This document shows positions 43,035-51,087 of a stretch of DNA of 64,000 nt, in pieces (position 1 is the first letter of the stretch; every line of letters begins with the position of its first letter). A program made the translations under genes and the position numbers. Source of the DNA: Oscillospiraceae bacterium HV4-5-C5C (lineage in GTDB: Bacteria; Bacillota; Clostridia; Saccharofermentanales; Fastidiosipilaceae); NCBI GenBank assembly GCA_012034405.1, contig JAAVLZ010000015.1, positions 1 to 64,000 on the forward strand, read 5' to 3'. The notes beneath the pieces were generated by a model. The model was given only the letters and a program-made list of their open reading frames with translations. It did not search any database and was not told where the DNA came from.

Positions 43035-43322
43035 TTATTTCCTTTTCAGACGGGATATGAGCAGCCAGAAGACTGTGGCAGCCGCCATGCAGATGGCGCA
43101 CACAATGCCCATATTGGCCTGAATGGAGACAGACGAATAGGAATTGTTGTCTGTACGAGTCAGTTCATAGATGGGAAGACCCGCTAATTCCACTTGATAG
43201 AAAGCGGCGTCATGCGCGTACGCGTACGAATATCCGAAGTAAATAGCAACTGCCATGATGAGGATTCCGATGCCGAATCCGACAGCAAGGGCAATGAGAA
43301 GTCCTCTCCATTTTTTACGCAT
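43035..43322 (-). CDS. Small membrane protein of a minus-strand cargo cassette
   Basis: The 95-residue product begins M-R-K-K-W-R-G-L. It has one transmembrane helix at about 7-30, an external segment (F-Y-Q-V-E-L-A-G-L-P-I-Y-E-L-T-R) and a second helix near 70-90 before the basic tail S-R-L-K-R-K. It overlaps the upstream cassette gene by eight bases (ATGCGTAA). Transcribed against the tail genes, it is probably expressed in the lysogen. Superinfection exclusion is a reasonable guess without direct evidence. Confidence 0.65.
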   Translation of the reverse strand: MRKKWRGLLIALAVGFGIGILIMAVAIYFGYSYAYAHDAAFYQVELAGLPIYELTRTDNNSYSSVSIQANMGIVCAICMAAATVFWLLISRLKRK

Positions 43323-43488
43323 CTCTGCCGCCTTCGTCATCCGCGAGAATAATGGCTTTACCGCTGTTTGTGATGGAGAATGAGAGAACCTTGTAACCGT
43401 TCTGAGCGAGCTCGTTTGCCTTTTTCTCGATCTCCTCGGCCATCTTATGCGCTTTCGGATTATATCCGATAACAAATGTCTTATACAT
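43315..43488 (-). CDS. Small soluble protein of the minus-strand cargo cassette
   Basis: The 57-residue product starts at 43488, after AGGAGGTAGTGCAT, and reads M-Y-K-T-F-V-I-G-Y-N-P-K-A-H, then a Lys/Glu helix (M-A-E-E-I-E-K-K-A-N-E-L-A) and a beta-hairpin (V-L-S-F-S-I-T). It precedes the membrane protein and is translationally coupled to it. The longer in-frame extension to 43869 runs antisense to the tape measure and is not used. Unknown family. Confidence 0.65.
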   Translation of the reverse strand: MYKTFVIGYNPKAHKMAEEIEKKANELAQNGYKVLSFSITNSGKAIILADDEGGRDA

Positions 43489-43597
43489 ATGCACTACCTC
43501 CTGTTTGGAGGATAACAATTCACGCATTTCTCTGCTACCAGCAGAAGGTAAAAGTTCGACTAATTCTATGTAAAGCCTTGAAGGGAGGTGTATCCGC

Positions 43598-46453
43598 ATG
43601 GCGAACAGAATAAAAGGCATCACCGTCGAAATCGGCGGCGACACCACCAAGCTGACCGAATCGCTCAAATCGGTCGACAAACAGATATCGAATACGCAGA
43701 AAAGCCTGCGGGACGTGAACAAGCTCCTGAAGCTCGATCCCGGCAACACGGAACTCCTCTCCCAGAAGCAGAAAGGTCTCCAGACAGAAATCGCCGCCAC
43801 CAAGGAGCGCCTCGAAGCGCTCAAGGAAGCGGCAAAGCAGGCGGACGCGGCACTGGCAAATGGCGACATGAGCCAGTCGCAGTATGACGCGCTTCAGCGT
43901 GAAATCGTCGAGACCGAGCAGGACCTCAAGAGCCTGACGAAGGAATACGAGAACTTCGGCTCTGTCTCCGCGCAGAAGATCGCGGCTGCCGGTGAGAAGG
44001 TCAAGTCCGTCGGCGAATCGTTATCAAGCGCCGGGACGAAAATGACGATGGGATTCACCGCTCCCGTCGTAGCCGGAGCAACCGCAGCCGTCACTGCATA
44101 CGGTGATGTGGACAAGCAGTTCAACCTCGTCAAGCAGACAATGGGCGATACGGCGAACTCCGCCGAGGACTTCGAAGGACTCTGGGACCAGATCGGCACC
44201 TCTGCGAAGAACTCGGTTTACGGTATGCAGGACGCAGCCGACGCGACGCTGAACTTTGCGCGTCAGGGCTTTACGGCAAAGGAAGCAACCGACATGCTGA
44301 CGCCCGCCATGAACCTCGCCGCCGGTACCGGCACGGATCTGTCTGAAACCACCTCCGGGCTGGGAAATGCCATGAAGATGTTCGGAGCGGATTCCTCGGA
44401 AGCTGCAAACTACGCGGATGTTCTCGCCAAAGCGCAGGCGCAGGCGAATACCACAACCTCGGAGCTTTTCGAGGCGATGTCTGTCGCAGGCCCTATCTGC
44501 AAGACAGTCGGATGGGACGTGAAGGACCTCGCGACCATTACAGACGTCTTCGGCAACGCGGGCATTTCCGGCAGTGAAGGCGCGAACGCTCTGAAAACAG
44601 GACTCGCGCGTCTCGCTTCTCCCGCCAAGGAAGGCACGACCGCGATGGATCAGCTCGGCCTTTCCACCGGGCAGACCTACGCCATTTTTAATGAGAACGG
44701 AACCTTGAAGGACATGCCGACTGTACTGGCGAATCTGAATTCTGCATTCTCCGGGCTGACAGATCAGGAAAAGCTCGAGGCCGCGGCTAACATCTTCGGC
44801 AAAAACCAGATGTCCAAGTGGCTGACACTGATTCAGACCTCGCCGTCAGAAGTATCCTCTCTGCGCGATGCTCTCGACGACTGCGGCGGCTCGGCTGAGA
44901 ACATGTCAAACGCCCTGATGTCCGGCACAGGCGGCACGATCGAACAGCTCAAATCCACCTTCGATGTTCTGACTGTCACCATCGGTCAGGCGGTCGCTCC
45001 AGCCTTCCAGAGTCTGATGGAGAAGATCATCGACGTGATGAACGCCATCATGGACATGGACCCGGCGACGCAGAAAATGATCCTGACCATCACGGCCATC
45101 GTCGCGGCCATCGGTCCTGTGCTGATTGTCGTCGGCAAAATGGCGACAGGCGTCGGTGCGCTGATGACACTCGCTCCAAAGATAGTATCCGCAATAGGAG
45201 TCGTGAAAACAGGAATTACAGGATTGAATGCTGCAATGGCGGCAAATCCGATCGGTCTCATCATCACAGCAATCGGACTGCTTGTCGCGGCGTTCATTTA
45301 CCTGTGGAACAACTGCGAGAGCTTCCGAAACTTCTGGATCAATCTCTGGGACAACATCAAGGAAGTCGCGGTGACTGTCTGGACGGCGATCAAGGACTTC
45401 TTCGTGACAATCTGGAGCGCGATTTCCAGCGTATTCACCTCCGCTGTGAACGGCATCAGCAGCTTTCTGTCCGGCGCGTGGAACGGAATCCAAAGCGTGG
45501 TCACAACGGTGATGAACGCAATCGGTTCTGTGATCCAGACGGTTTGGAATGGCATCAAGACATTCTTCACCACGATTTTCACGGCGATACAGGCCGTGGT
45601 CACGACATATTTCAATATCTACAAGACGGTCATTACAACGGTCCTCACGGCAATCCAAACCGTGGTCACCACTGTATGGAACGCGATAAAGATGGCGATC
45701 TCGACAGTCTGCACTGCCATCCAAACTGTCGTTACAACCGTATGGAACGCCATCAAAACCGCGATTACGACTGTGATAAACGGCATCAAGACCGCCGTCA
45801 CGACCGCGTGGAACGGAATAAAGACCGTCACCTCGACCGTATTCAATGGGATAAAGTCTGTCGCGACCTCGGTCTGGAACGGCATAAAGTCCGCCGTAAT
45901 GAGCGTCGTGAACGCGATGAAGTCCGGGATCACATCCGCATTCAACGCGATCAAGAGCACGATCAGCGGAATCCTGAACGGCATTAAATCAACGTTCAGC
46001 TCTGTTTTCAACGGCATCTGGAGCTTTGTTTCCGGCATTGTCAGCAAGCTCAAGAATGTTTTCAACTTCCACTGGGAACTGCCGAAAATCAAGCTCCCGC
46101 ATTTCTCGGTTTCCGGCTCGTTCAGTCTGAACCCGCCGAGCATTCCGCATTTCAGCGTCTCCTGGTACAAGAAAGCGATGGACGGCGGCATGATTTTGAA
46201 GGACGCGACCATCTTTGGGCAGTCCGGAGGCACGCTCCTCGGCGGCGGCGAAGCTGGCGATGAAGCCGTAGTCGGCGTGAATTCATTACGGAACATGATT
46301 AAAGAAGCCGTCAGCGAGAACGCCGGATACTCCGGCCCGCTCATCAATATCGAAACCATGAGTGTGAGAAGCGACGACGACATCCGGAAGATTTCTCAGC
46401 AGCTCAACACCCTGCTTGTCGGCAGCCGACGCGCGAAAGGATTGGTGATTTAA
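43598..46453 (+). CDS. Tape measure protein
   Basis: The 951-residue protein sets tail length. N-terminal coiled-coil (I-T-V-E-I-G-G-D-T-T-K-L, then Q-K-S-L-R-D-V-N-K-L-L-K-L-D-P-G-N), a TP901-type core (G-L-G-N-A-M-K-M-F-G, near 250) and hydrophobic segments around 490-560 are visible. From about 600 to 800 an 11-residue repeat of the form W-N-A-I-K-T-A-I-T-T-V recurs about twenty times. The C-terminus carries G-Q-S-G-G-T-L-L-G-G-G-E-A-G-D-E-A, usual for tape measures. ATG 43598 follows GGGAGGTGTATCCGC. Confidence 0.95.
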   Translation: MANRIKGITVEIGGDTTKLTESLKSVDKQISNTQKSLRDVNKLLKLDPGNTELLSQKQKGLQTEIAATKERLEALKEAAKQADAALANGDMSQSQYDALQREIVETEQDLKSLTKEYENFGSVSAQKIAAAGEKVKSVGESLSSAGTKMTMGFTAPVVAGATAAVTAYGDVDKQFNLVKQTMGDTANSAEDFEGLWDQIGTSAKNSVYGMQDAADATLNFARQGFTAKEATDMLTPAMNLAAGTGTDLSETTSGLGNAMKMFGADSSEAANYADVLAKAQAQANTTTSELFEAMSVAGPICKTVGWDVKDLATITDVFGNAGISGSEGANALKTGLARLASPAKEGTTAMDQLGLSTGQTYAIFNENGTLKDMPTVLANLNSAFSGLTDQEKLEAAANIFGKNQMSKWLTLIQTSPSEVSSLRDALDDCGGSAENMSNALMSGTGGTIEQLKSTFDVLTVTIGQAVAPAFQSLMEKIIDVMNAIMDMDPATQKMILTITAIVAAIGPVLIVVGKMATGVGALMTLAPKIVSAIGVVKTGITGLNAAMAANPIGLIITAIGLLVAAFIYLWNNCESFRNFWINLWDNIKEVAVTVWTAIKDFFVTIWSAISSVFTSAVNGISSFLSGAWNGIQSVVTTVMNAIGSVIQTVWNGIKTFFTTIFTAIQAVVTTYFNIYKTVITTVLTAIQTVVTTVWNAIKMAISTVCTAIQTVVTTVWNAIKTAITTVINGIKTAVTTAWNGIKTVTSTVFNGIKSVATSVWNGIKSAVMSVVNAMKSGITSAFNAIKSTISGILNGIKSTFSSVFNGIWSFVSGIVSKLKNVFNFHWELPKIKLPHFSVSGSFSLNPPSIPHFSVSWYKKAMDGGMILKDATIFGQSGGTLLGGGEAGDEAVVGVNSLRNMIKEAVSENAGYSGPLINIETMSVRSDDDIRKISQQLNTLLVGSRRAKGLVI

Positions 46454-48358
46454 ATGGGATTCAAATTCAACGGGAAAACGAGCCAGAGCTTCGGACTTGC
46501 CACCAGAATGACAAAAGAAAACCGCATGCCGGATTTCACCAACAACACGATCACCGTTCCCGGACGCGAGGGCCTGTTCGACTTCGGAGAAACCATCGGC
46601 GAACGCAAGATCGAAATATCCTGCTTCATCCCTCCCGGCAAGAGCGACGCGGACTTCCTCGCCCGCAAGGACGAGATCATCGCGTGGCTGAACCCGGACA
46701 TCGGACTGTGTGAGCTAATCCTCGACAAGGAGCCGAACCGCGTCTACCGGGCAAGGCTCGAGAGCGGATTCTCGTTTGACAAGGTCGTGCGGAACTCCTG
46801 CACCTTCGACCTGACGTTCCTCTGTCCCGACCCGTACGCCTACGCGGAGAATGACGAGACGTTTGAAATTACCGAGGCCGGGACATTCTCGCTGAACCGG
46901 ACGCTCGGCAACGCGGACTCCCTGCCTGTTTATTCGCTTGTTGCGGATCTCGGCAAGGACAAGAACGCGGTTATTACCACCAATGGCAAGAGCCTCAAAA
47001 TCGACGGCGTTCTTACCGAGGATGAAGTGCTCGTCATCGACTCCTCGCTCATGACGGCAAAGGTAACCGACGCGGACGGCAATACGCTGCGAAACGGACT
47101 GCCGCTTCTCGAGAGCCTCGACTTCCCGGCGCTCAAGGTCGGCGCGAACACAGTCACAATCGAAGCCGACAGCACTACCGAGGTCACCGTGCAGTCGCTG
47201 AACACGCAGGACAAGTTCACCGGTCAGGTCCCCGCGTCATGGGGAGCGGACGGCCTGTGGAGGTTCAACGAATCCGAACCGGACGCAGACACTTGCCTTG
47301 CGGATTCGAGCGGCAAGAATAGGAAAGCATCCATCAACAAGTGGAGTGGAACAACAGCAAGCCTGCAGACAGGACACCTCGGGCGTTCCTTCCGCATAAA
47401 CATCAACAACCCGTCGACCGAGCAAACATACCTGAAGGTCAGCAACGACGGCACGATGTTCTCAAATATCGGCAAGACTATTGTTGTCGGCGGATGGTTC
47501 ATGCCAACGACCTACTCGGTCGGGAACACCTTCTGCCCGCTGCTCAACACCCGGCAGGGAACCGGCAACCCGATATTCTACCTGTCGCTTCACTCCGGGA
47601 AACCGCGGCTCATGCTGTACAACTCGTCCGGGACGCTGATCCTCGATCAGGATTTCACGCCGAGCTTCACGCTGACCAACGGCCTGTGGTATTTCATCTC
47701 GGCGATCATCAAGCCGGACGATCACACAGCGCAGTATGTCCTCGGCAGCAGAAGCTCCGGCGAAGTATGGGTATCGGACGCGGTCAGCTTCACAGGCGAA
47801 CTCAACCGCTCCTGCACAGCAGACCTCATCTGGGGCATGCACGCGGAATCGTACTGGTACGCGGGCAACTTCGACGACTGGTTCCTGAACTGCGACTCAG
47901 GTCTTACAGCAGACGACATTGCGCTCTGGTTTCAGGAATCCCTGACCTGCAACGCCGCGGATTCCACCGCGGATGTGGACGGGCTGGCGACAGCTGATGC
48001 TGTCACGCTCAAAGCGACGGATTCCGTCTACGCCACAAGCGGCTACCTCACAACCGCCGCCGTGGAATATGGAATAACCGGAAAATGCTATGTCTCTCTG
48101 ACCGCTGATACGCCGACGGGAACAAGCGTCTCCATCGAAACCTCCACTTCGGATGATTTATCGACATGGAGCGACTGGGCGACACTTGGCACGGACAACA
48201 CCGTGCAGTCGGATTCCGCGAAGTACATCAAATTCAGAGTGACGCTGACAACAACAGATTCATCGGTAACGCCAACGGTAAAAAGCATCGCGCTCTCGAC
48301 GCCCGGCGAATCCGCGTTCAAGAAACTGACCATTCAGGCCCGCAGCAGATGGAGGTGA
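46454..48358 (+). CDS. Distal tail protein (Dit) with lectin-like insertion
   Basis: The 634-residue protein follows the tape measure without a gap. The first 230 residues match the siphovirus Dit: F-N-G-K-T-S-Q-S-F-G-L, I-T-V-P-G-R-E-G-L-F-D-F-G and F-L-C-P-D-P-Y-A-Y. A laminin-G/concanavalin-type jelly-roll domain follows at about 260-510 (W-R-F-N-E-S-E-P-D, F-S-N-I-G-K-T-I-V-V-G-G-W-F). Such added domains often bind sugars. A beta-rich C-terminal unit completes the baseplate hub. Confidence 0.85.
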   Translation: MGFKFNGKTSQSFGLATRMTKENRMPDFTNNTITVPGREGLFDFGETIGERKIEISCFIPPGKSDADFLARKDEIIAWLNPDIGLCELILDKEPNRVYRARLESGFSFDKVVRNSCTFDLTFLCPDPYAYAENDETFEITEAGTFSLNRTLGNADSLPVYSLVADLGKDKNAVITTNGKSLKIDGVLTEDEVLVIDSSLMTAKVTDADGNTLRNGLPLLESLDFPALKVGANTVTIEADSTTEVTVQSLNTQDKFTGQVPASWGADGLWRFNESEPDADTCLADSSGKNRKASINKWSGTTASLQTGHLGRSFRININNPSTEQTYLKVSNDGTMFSNIGKTIVVGGWFMPTTYSVGNTFCPLLNTRQGTGNPIFYLSLHSGKPRLMLYNSSGTLILDQDFTPSFTLTNGLWYFISAIIKPDDHTAQYVLGSRSSGEVWVSDAVSFTGELNRSCTADLIWGMHAESYWYAGNFDDWFLNCDSGLTADDIALWFQESLTCNAADSTADVDGLATADAVTLKATDSVYATSGYLTTAAVEYGITGKCYVSLTADTPTGTSVSIETSTSDDLSTWSDWATLGTDNTVQSDSAKYIKFRVTLTTTDSSVTPTVKSIALSTPGESAFKKLTIQARSRWR

Positions 48359-48362
48359 TTCT

Positions 48363-49739
48363 GTGGCTGCTGAAAAGAAACTACTGGCCGTTCTCGATCT
48401 GAACGGCGAACAGGAGGCCGTGCTCGAAAACGCCTACGACGTCATCATCACCGGTGAGATCAACGGCATCGACACTCTCGAATTCAACCTGCCCTTCCGG
48501 GACGAGAAGCGCAAATACCTCGAGAACGAGAAGCAGGTCAAAGTCGGCGACGACGCATACAGAATCAGAACAATCACCGATGAAAAGAATGAGCAAGGCA
48601 CCGCCATCACCTCGGTCTATGCTGAGGCAGCATTTTACGATCTTGGATTCTCAACGAAGAAGGCTGAGATCACCTTCAACGCTGACACCGCTGACGTTCC
48701 GATGGCGTACGCCCTGAAGGATACCGGCTGGACGGTCGGAACCGTCAACAAGCGGACAAAGCGCACCTGGACATGTCAGGAGAAAAACGCGCTGGCGATT
48801 CTGCGCAAGGTGCAGGACCTGCACGGCGGCGACCTGATCTTCGACAACGCAAACAAGACCGTGAGTCTGCTCACTTTCAGCGGAACGGATTCCGGAGCGC
48901 TTTTCTGCTACAAGAAGAACATGAAGTCCATCAAGCGCGTGATTGATACGCAGAGCCTGATCACCCGGCTCTACGCCTACGGCAAGGACGGCATGACGTT
49001 CGCATCCATCAACGACGGCAAGGAATATGTGGAGGACACGACCTACACGAACGAAATCCGCGTATCGACGCTCGACTGCTCAAATTTCACCAACCCGTAC
49101 CAGATGCTCGAATACGCCGAAATGCGGCTTGCGGATTACGCCGCGCCGAGGATTTCCTATGTGCTGAACGCGATGGATCTGTCGGTGCTGACAGGCTACG
49201 AGCATGAAAGCTGGAAGCTCGGCGACATCGTGACGGTCAGGGACGACGAGCTGAATATCAGCGTAAAAACCAGAATCGTGCGCCGGGAATATAACCTTCT
49301 GGAGCCGTGGAATACGGTTCTGGAGCTTTCCACCACACTCCGCGAACTTGGCGATTCCTCCTCGCAGTGGGACGTCGCCGCCGACATGCTCTCCGGCGCG
49401 GATCTGGTGGACAGTCAGGAGATGAAGGATCTCGTGCCGTTCAATCATCTGCGCAATTCCCGCGCCGACAGCGGATTGAACTATTGGGAGAACTCCGGCT
49501 TTGAGGTGGATGCCGAGAACGGCGTGTCAGGCACGGCGTCCTTCAAGTGCGAAGGAGCGCTGAATACAACGAAGAGCCTGACGCAGACAGTCACTCCGGC
49601 AAACCGCGACAGCTATACCTTCTCCTGTCAGATCGCGTCCGAGGACTTGAAGATGGGTGACAACGGGCAGGTCGGCGTGGAGGTCACATTCGAGTACGAG
49701 GACGGAACGACTGAGACGCGGTTCATCGACCTGATTTAA
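48363..49739 (+). CDS. Tail-associated protein (Tal/prophage endopeptidase tail type)
   Basis: The GTG at 48363 follows GGAGGTGATTCT and is the natural start (A-A-E-K-K-L-L-A-V-L-D-L). The 458-residue protein has the Tal/gp27-like baseplate fold: Y-D-V-I-I-T-G-E-I-N-G, F-N-L-P-F-R-D-E, L-H-G-G-D-L-I-F-D, K-R-V-I-D-T-Q-S-L-I-T-R-L-Y-A-Y-G-K. It ends in a beta-sandwich likely to bind carbohydrate. It forms the tail tip under Dit. Confidence 0.85.
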   Translation: MAAEKKLLAVLDLNGEQEAVLENAYDVIITGEINGIDTLEFNLPFRDEKRKYLENEKQVKVGDDAYRIRTITDEKNEQGTAITSVYAEAAFYDLGFSTKKAEITFNADTADVPMAYALKDTGWTVGTVNKRTKRTWTCQEKNALAILRKVQDLHGGDLIFDNANKTVSLLTFSGTDSGALFCYKKNMKSIKRVIDTQSLITRLYAYGKDGMTFASINDGKEYVEDTTYTNEIRVSTLDCSNFTNPYQMLEYAEMRLADYAAPRISYVLNAMDLSVLTGYEHESWKLGDIVTVRDDELNISVKTRIVRREYNLLEPWNTVLELSTTLRELGDSSSQWDVAADMLSGADLVDSQEMKDLVPFNHLRNSRADSGLNYWENSGFEVDAENGVSGTASFKCEGALNTTKSLTQTVTPANRDSYTFSCQIASEDLKMGDNGQVGVEVTFEYEDGTTETRFIDLI

Positions 49740-49749
49740 GGAGGCGTCT

Positions 49750-49944
49750 ATGGCGAGCTTTACACATGTCGGACAGGCGGTCAGCCCTCAGAACGGGCGT
49801 GTGAAGAAAATCCGCATCCGCGTCTGCGTGACCGACTGCATCGGAACGATATACATAACGGACATGTTCCTGCAGGGCGGCTCCATCGCGACCGGCTGGG
49901 TGGGACACGTTTCAGAAATTCAGTGGACGCAGGACGGTGATTAA
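49750..49944 (+). CDS. Small tail-tip protein sharing a motif with its neighbour
   Basis: The 64-residue protein contains V-T-D-C-I-G-T-I-Y-I-T-D-M-F-L-Q-G-G and ends at the start of the next gene, in which V-T-D-C-T-G-T-V-W-F-T-D-L-M-L-Q-E-G occurs. The shared motif points to a duplicated small beta unit. Start ATG 49750 after AAGGAGGCGTCT. Likely a tail-tip component; function unknown. Confidence 0.65.
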   Translation: MASFTHVGQAVSPQNGRVKKIRIRVCVTDCIGTIYITDMFLQGGSIATGWVGHVSEIQWTQDGD

Positions 49945-50526
49945 ATGCCAATCTTTACGAGATTCACTGAGACGATCGACAAGAAAGAAAAGAAACGGAT
50001 CGTGAGCGTATCGATCAAGCCTGTAGTCACCGACTGCACAGGAACCGTCTGGTTCACCGACCTCATGCTGCAGGAAGGCGCGATGCTCTCCGGATACGTC
50101 ATAAATACTGAGACGGCACAGAAGAAGTACGCGACTGGCGACGAATATGCTGTCACAGGGAAACGATTCTTCAACGGAATCGTCCGCGGAAGCGCAACCT
50201 GCATCATTTTCAACCTCGGAAAGACCTCGACCGGGCTCGACTGGAAGATTTACCCGAACCAGAACATGAAGGCCGGGAGCGTTTCCCTCGCTCTCGGTGC
50301 CGGAGCGCACAAGGCGATGTTCACGGAATCGGCGAACGCCGGTGATGAGCTGCAGCTTCTCGCATCAACCCGGCAGTGCCTGAAAAACAGCTCGGCAACC
50401 TCGAAGGACGGCTTCTTCCAGTACTCCGCAGCCGGAGACAGCAAACACCCTGTTGCGGTCGAGGAGAAAAAATCAGCGAGACTTTATGTGGAGTTTCAGG
50501 AGAAGGAGGATGGGGAAAATACTTGA
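49945..50526 (+). CDS. Tail protein, unknown fold
   Basis: The 193-residue protein starts immediately after the previous stop and shares its N-terminal VTDC motif. It continues with a beta-rich middle (Y-A-V-T-G-K-R-F-F-N-G-I, W-K-I-Y-P-N-Q-N-M-K-A-G-S) and a basic-acidic tail. Homologues in similar prophages lie between Tal and the receptor-binding or glycosidase tail protein. No enzymatic motif is visible. Confidence 0.65.
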   Translation: MPIFTRFTETIDKKEKKRIVSVSIKPVVTDCTGTVWFTDLMLQEGAMLSGYVINTETAQKKYATGDEYAVTGKRFFNGIVRGSATCIIFNLGKTSTGLDWKIYPNQNMKAGSVSLALGAGAHKAMFTESANAGDELQLLASTRQCLKNSSATSKDGFFQYSAAGDSKHPVAVEEKKSARLYVEFQEKEDGENT

Positions 50527-50567
50527 CTGATTTTCGTACTTTTGTTCATGATGGGTTCAAGATTGTC

Positions 50568-50576
50568 TGTTATAAT
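50568..50576 (+). promoter_or_regulatory. Extended -10 promoter of the VOC cargo gene
   Basis: TGTTATAAT is a perfect TGnTATAAT extended -10 box, in AT-rich DNA 41 bases before the VOC gene start. No good -35 box is present, as expected for this promoter type. It allows the cargo gene to be expressed independently of the late operon. Confidence 0.6.
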
Positions 50577-50616
50577 GATTTAAATAAAATCAGAAGTTGA
50601 TGGAGAATAATCGGAC

Positions 50617-51000
50617 ATGAAAATTGAGCATATTGCCATGTATGTAAATGATCTTGAGGCGGCAAGAGATTTCTTTATCAAATATTTTAACGCTTCTTCA
50701 AACGCGGGATACCACAACAAAAATACAGATTTTCGGTCTTATTTTCTCACATTCGATGGTGGTTCCAGACTGGAAATTATGAATAAACCTGTAATGGAGA
50801 ATCCAGAGAAGACTCTTACGAGGACAGGATTCATTCATATTGCTTTCAGCGTGGGGAGCAAAGAAAAGGTCGATGAACTTACTGCTCGGATGAAAGCTGA
50901 CGGATACGAAGTTGTCAGCGGACCACGCACTACCGGGGATGGTTACTATGAGAGCTGTGTTGTTGCTCTTGAGGGAAATCAGATAGAAATTACAGTGTGA
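50617..51000 (+). CDS. VOC-fold (glyoxalase/bleomycin-resistance type) cargo protein
   Basis: The 127-residue protein is a single-chain VOC protein: [20 protein letters not shown] at the front and [10 protein letters not shown] near 87. The last strand reads G-N-Q-I-E-I-T-V. Metal-ligand residues (His5, Glu or His in later strands) are in usual places. Substrate cannot be told. It is markedly AT-richer than flanking tail genes and has its own promoter and terminator, so it is a self-contained cargo unit. Confidence 0.85.
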   Translation: MKIEHIAMYVNDLEAARDFFIKYFNASSNAGYHNKNTDFRSYFLTFDGGSRLEIMNKPVMENPEKTLTRTGFIHIAFSVGSKEKVDELTARMKADGYEVVSGPRTTGDGYYESCVVALEGNQIEITV

Positions 51001-51034
51001 CAAATTCCGGTTTAACCGCAAAAAAATAATTTGA

Positions 51035-51062
51035 AAGCGTCTCCCAACCGAGGCGCTTTTTT
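51035..51062 (+). terminator. Terminator of the VOC cargo gene
   Basis: AAGCGTCTC (51035-51043) pairs with GAGGCGCTT (51050-51058) and is followed by TTTT. It closes the cargo unit before the tail glycosidase gene. Confidence 0.8.
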
Positions 51063-51087
51063 CATGCCCTCACGGAGGTGAGCGCCT

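Noticed and set aside
44906..45987. Open frames in other phases within the tape measure repeats
   Set aside because: They result from the repetitive codons of the 11-residue repeat and lack start signals or family patterns.
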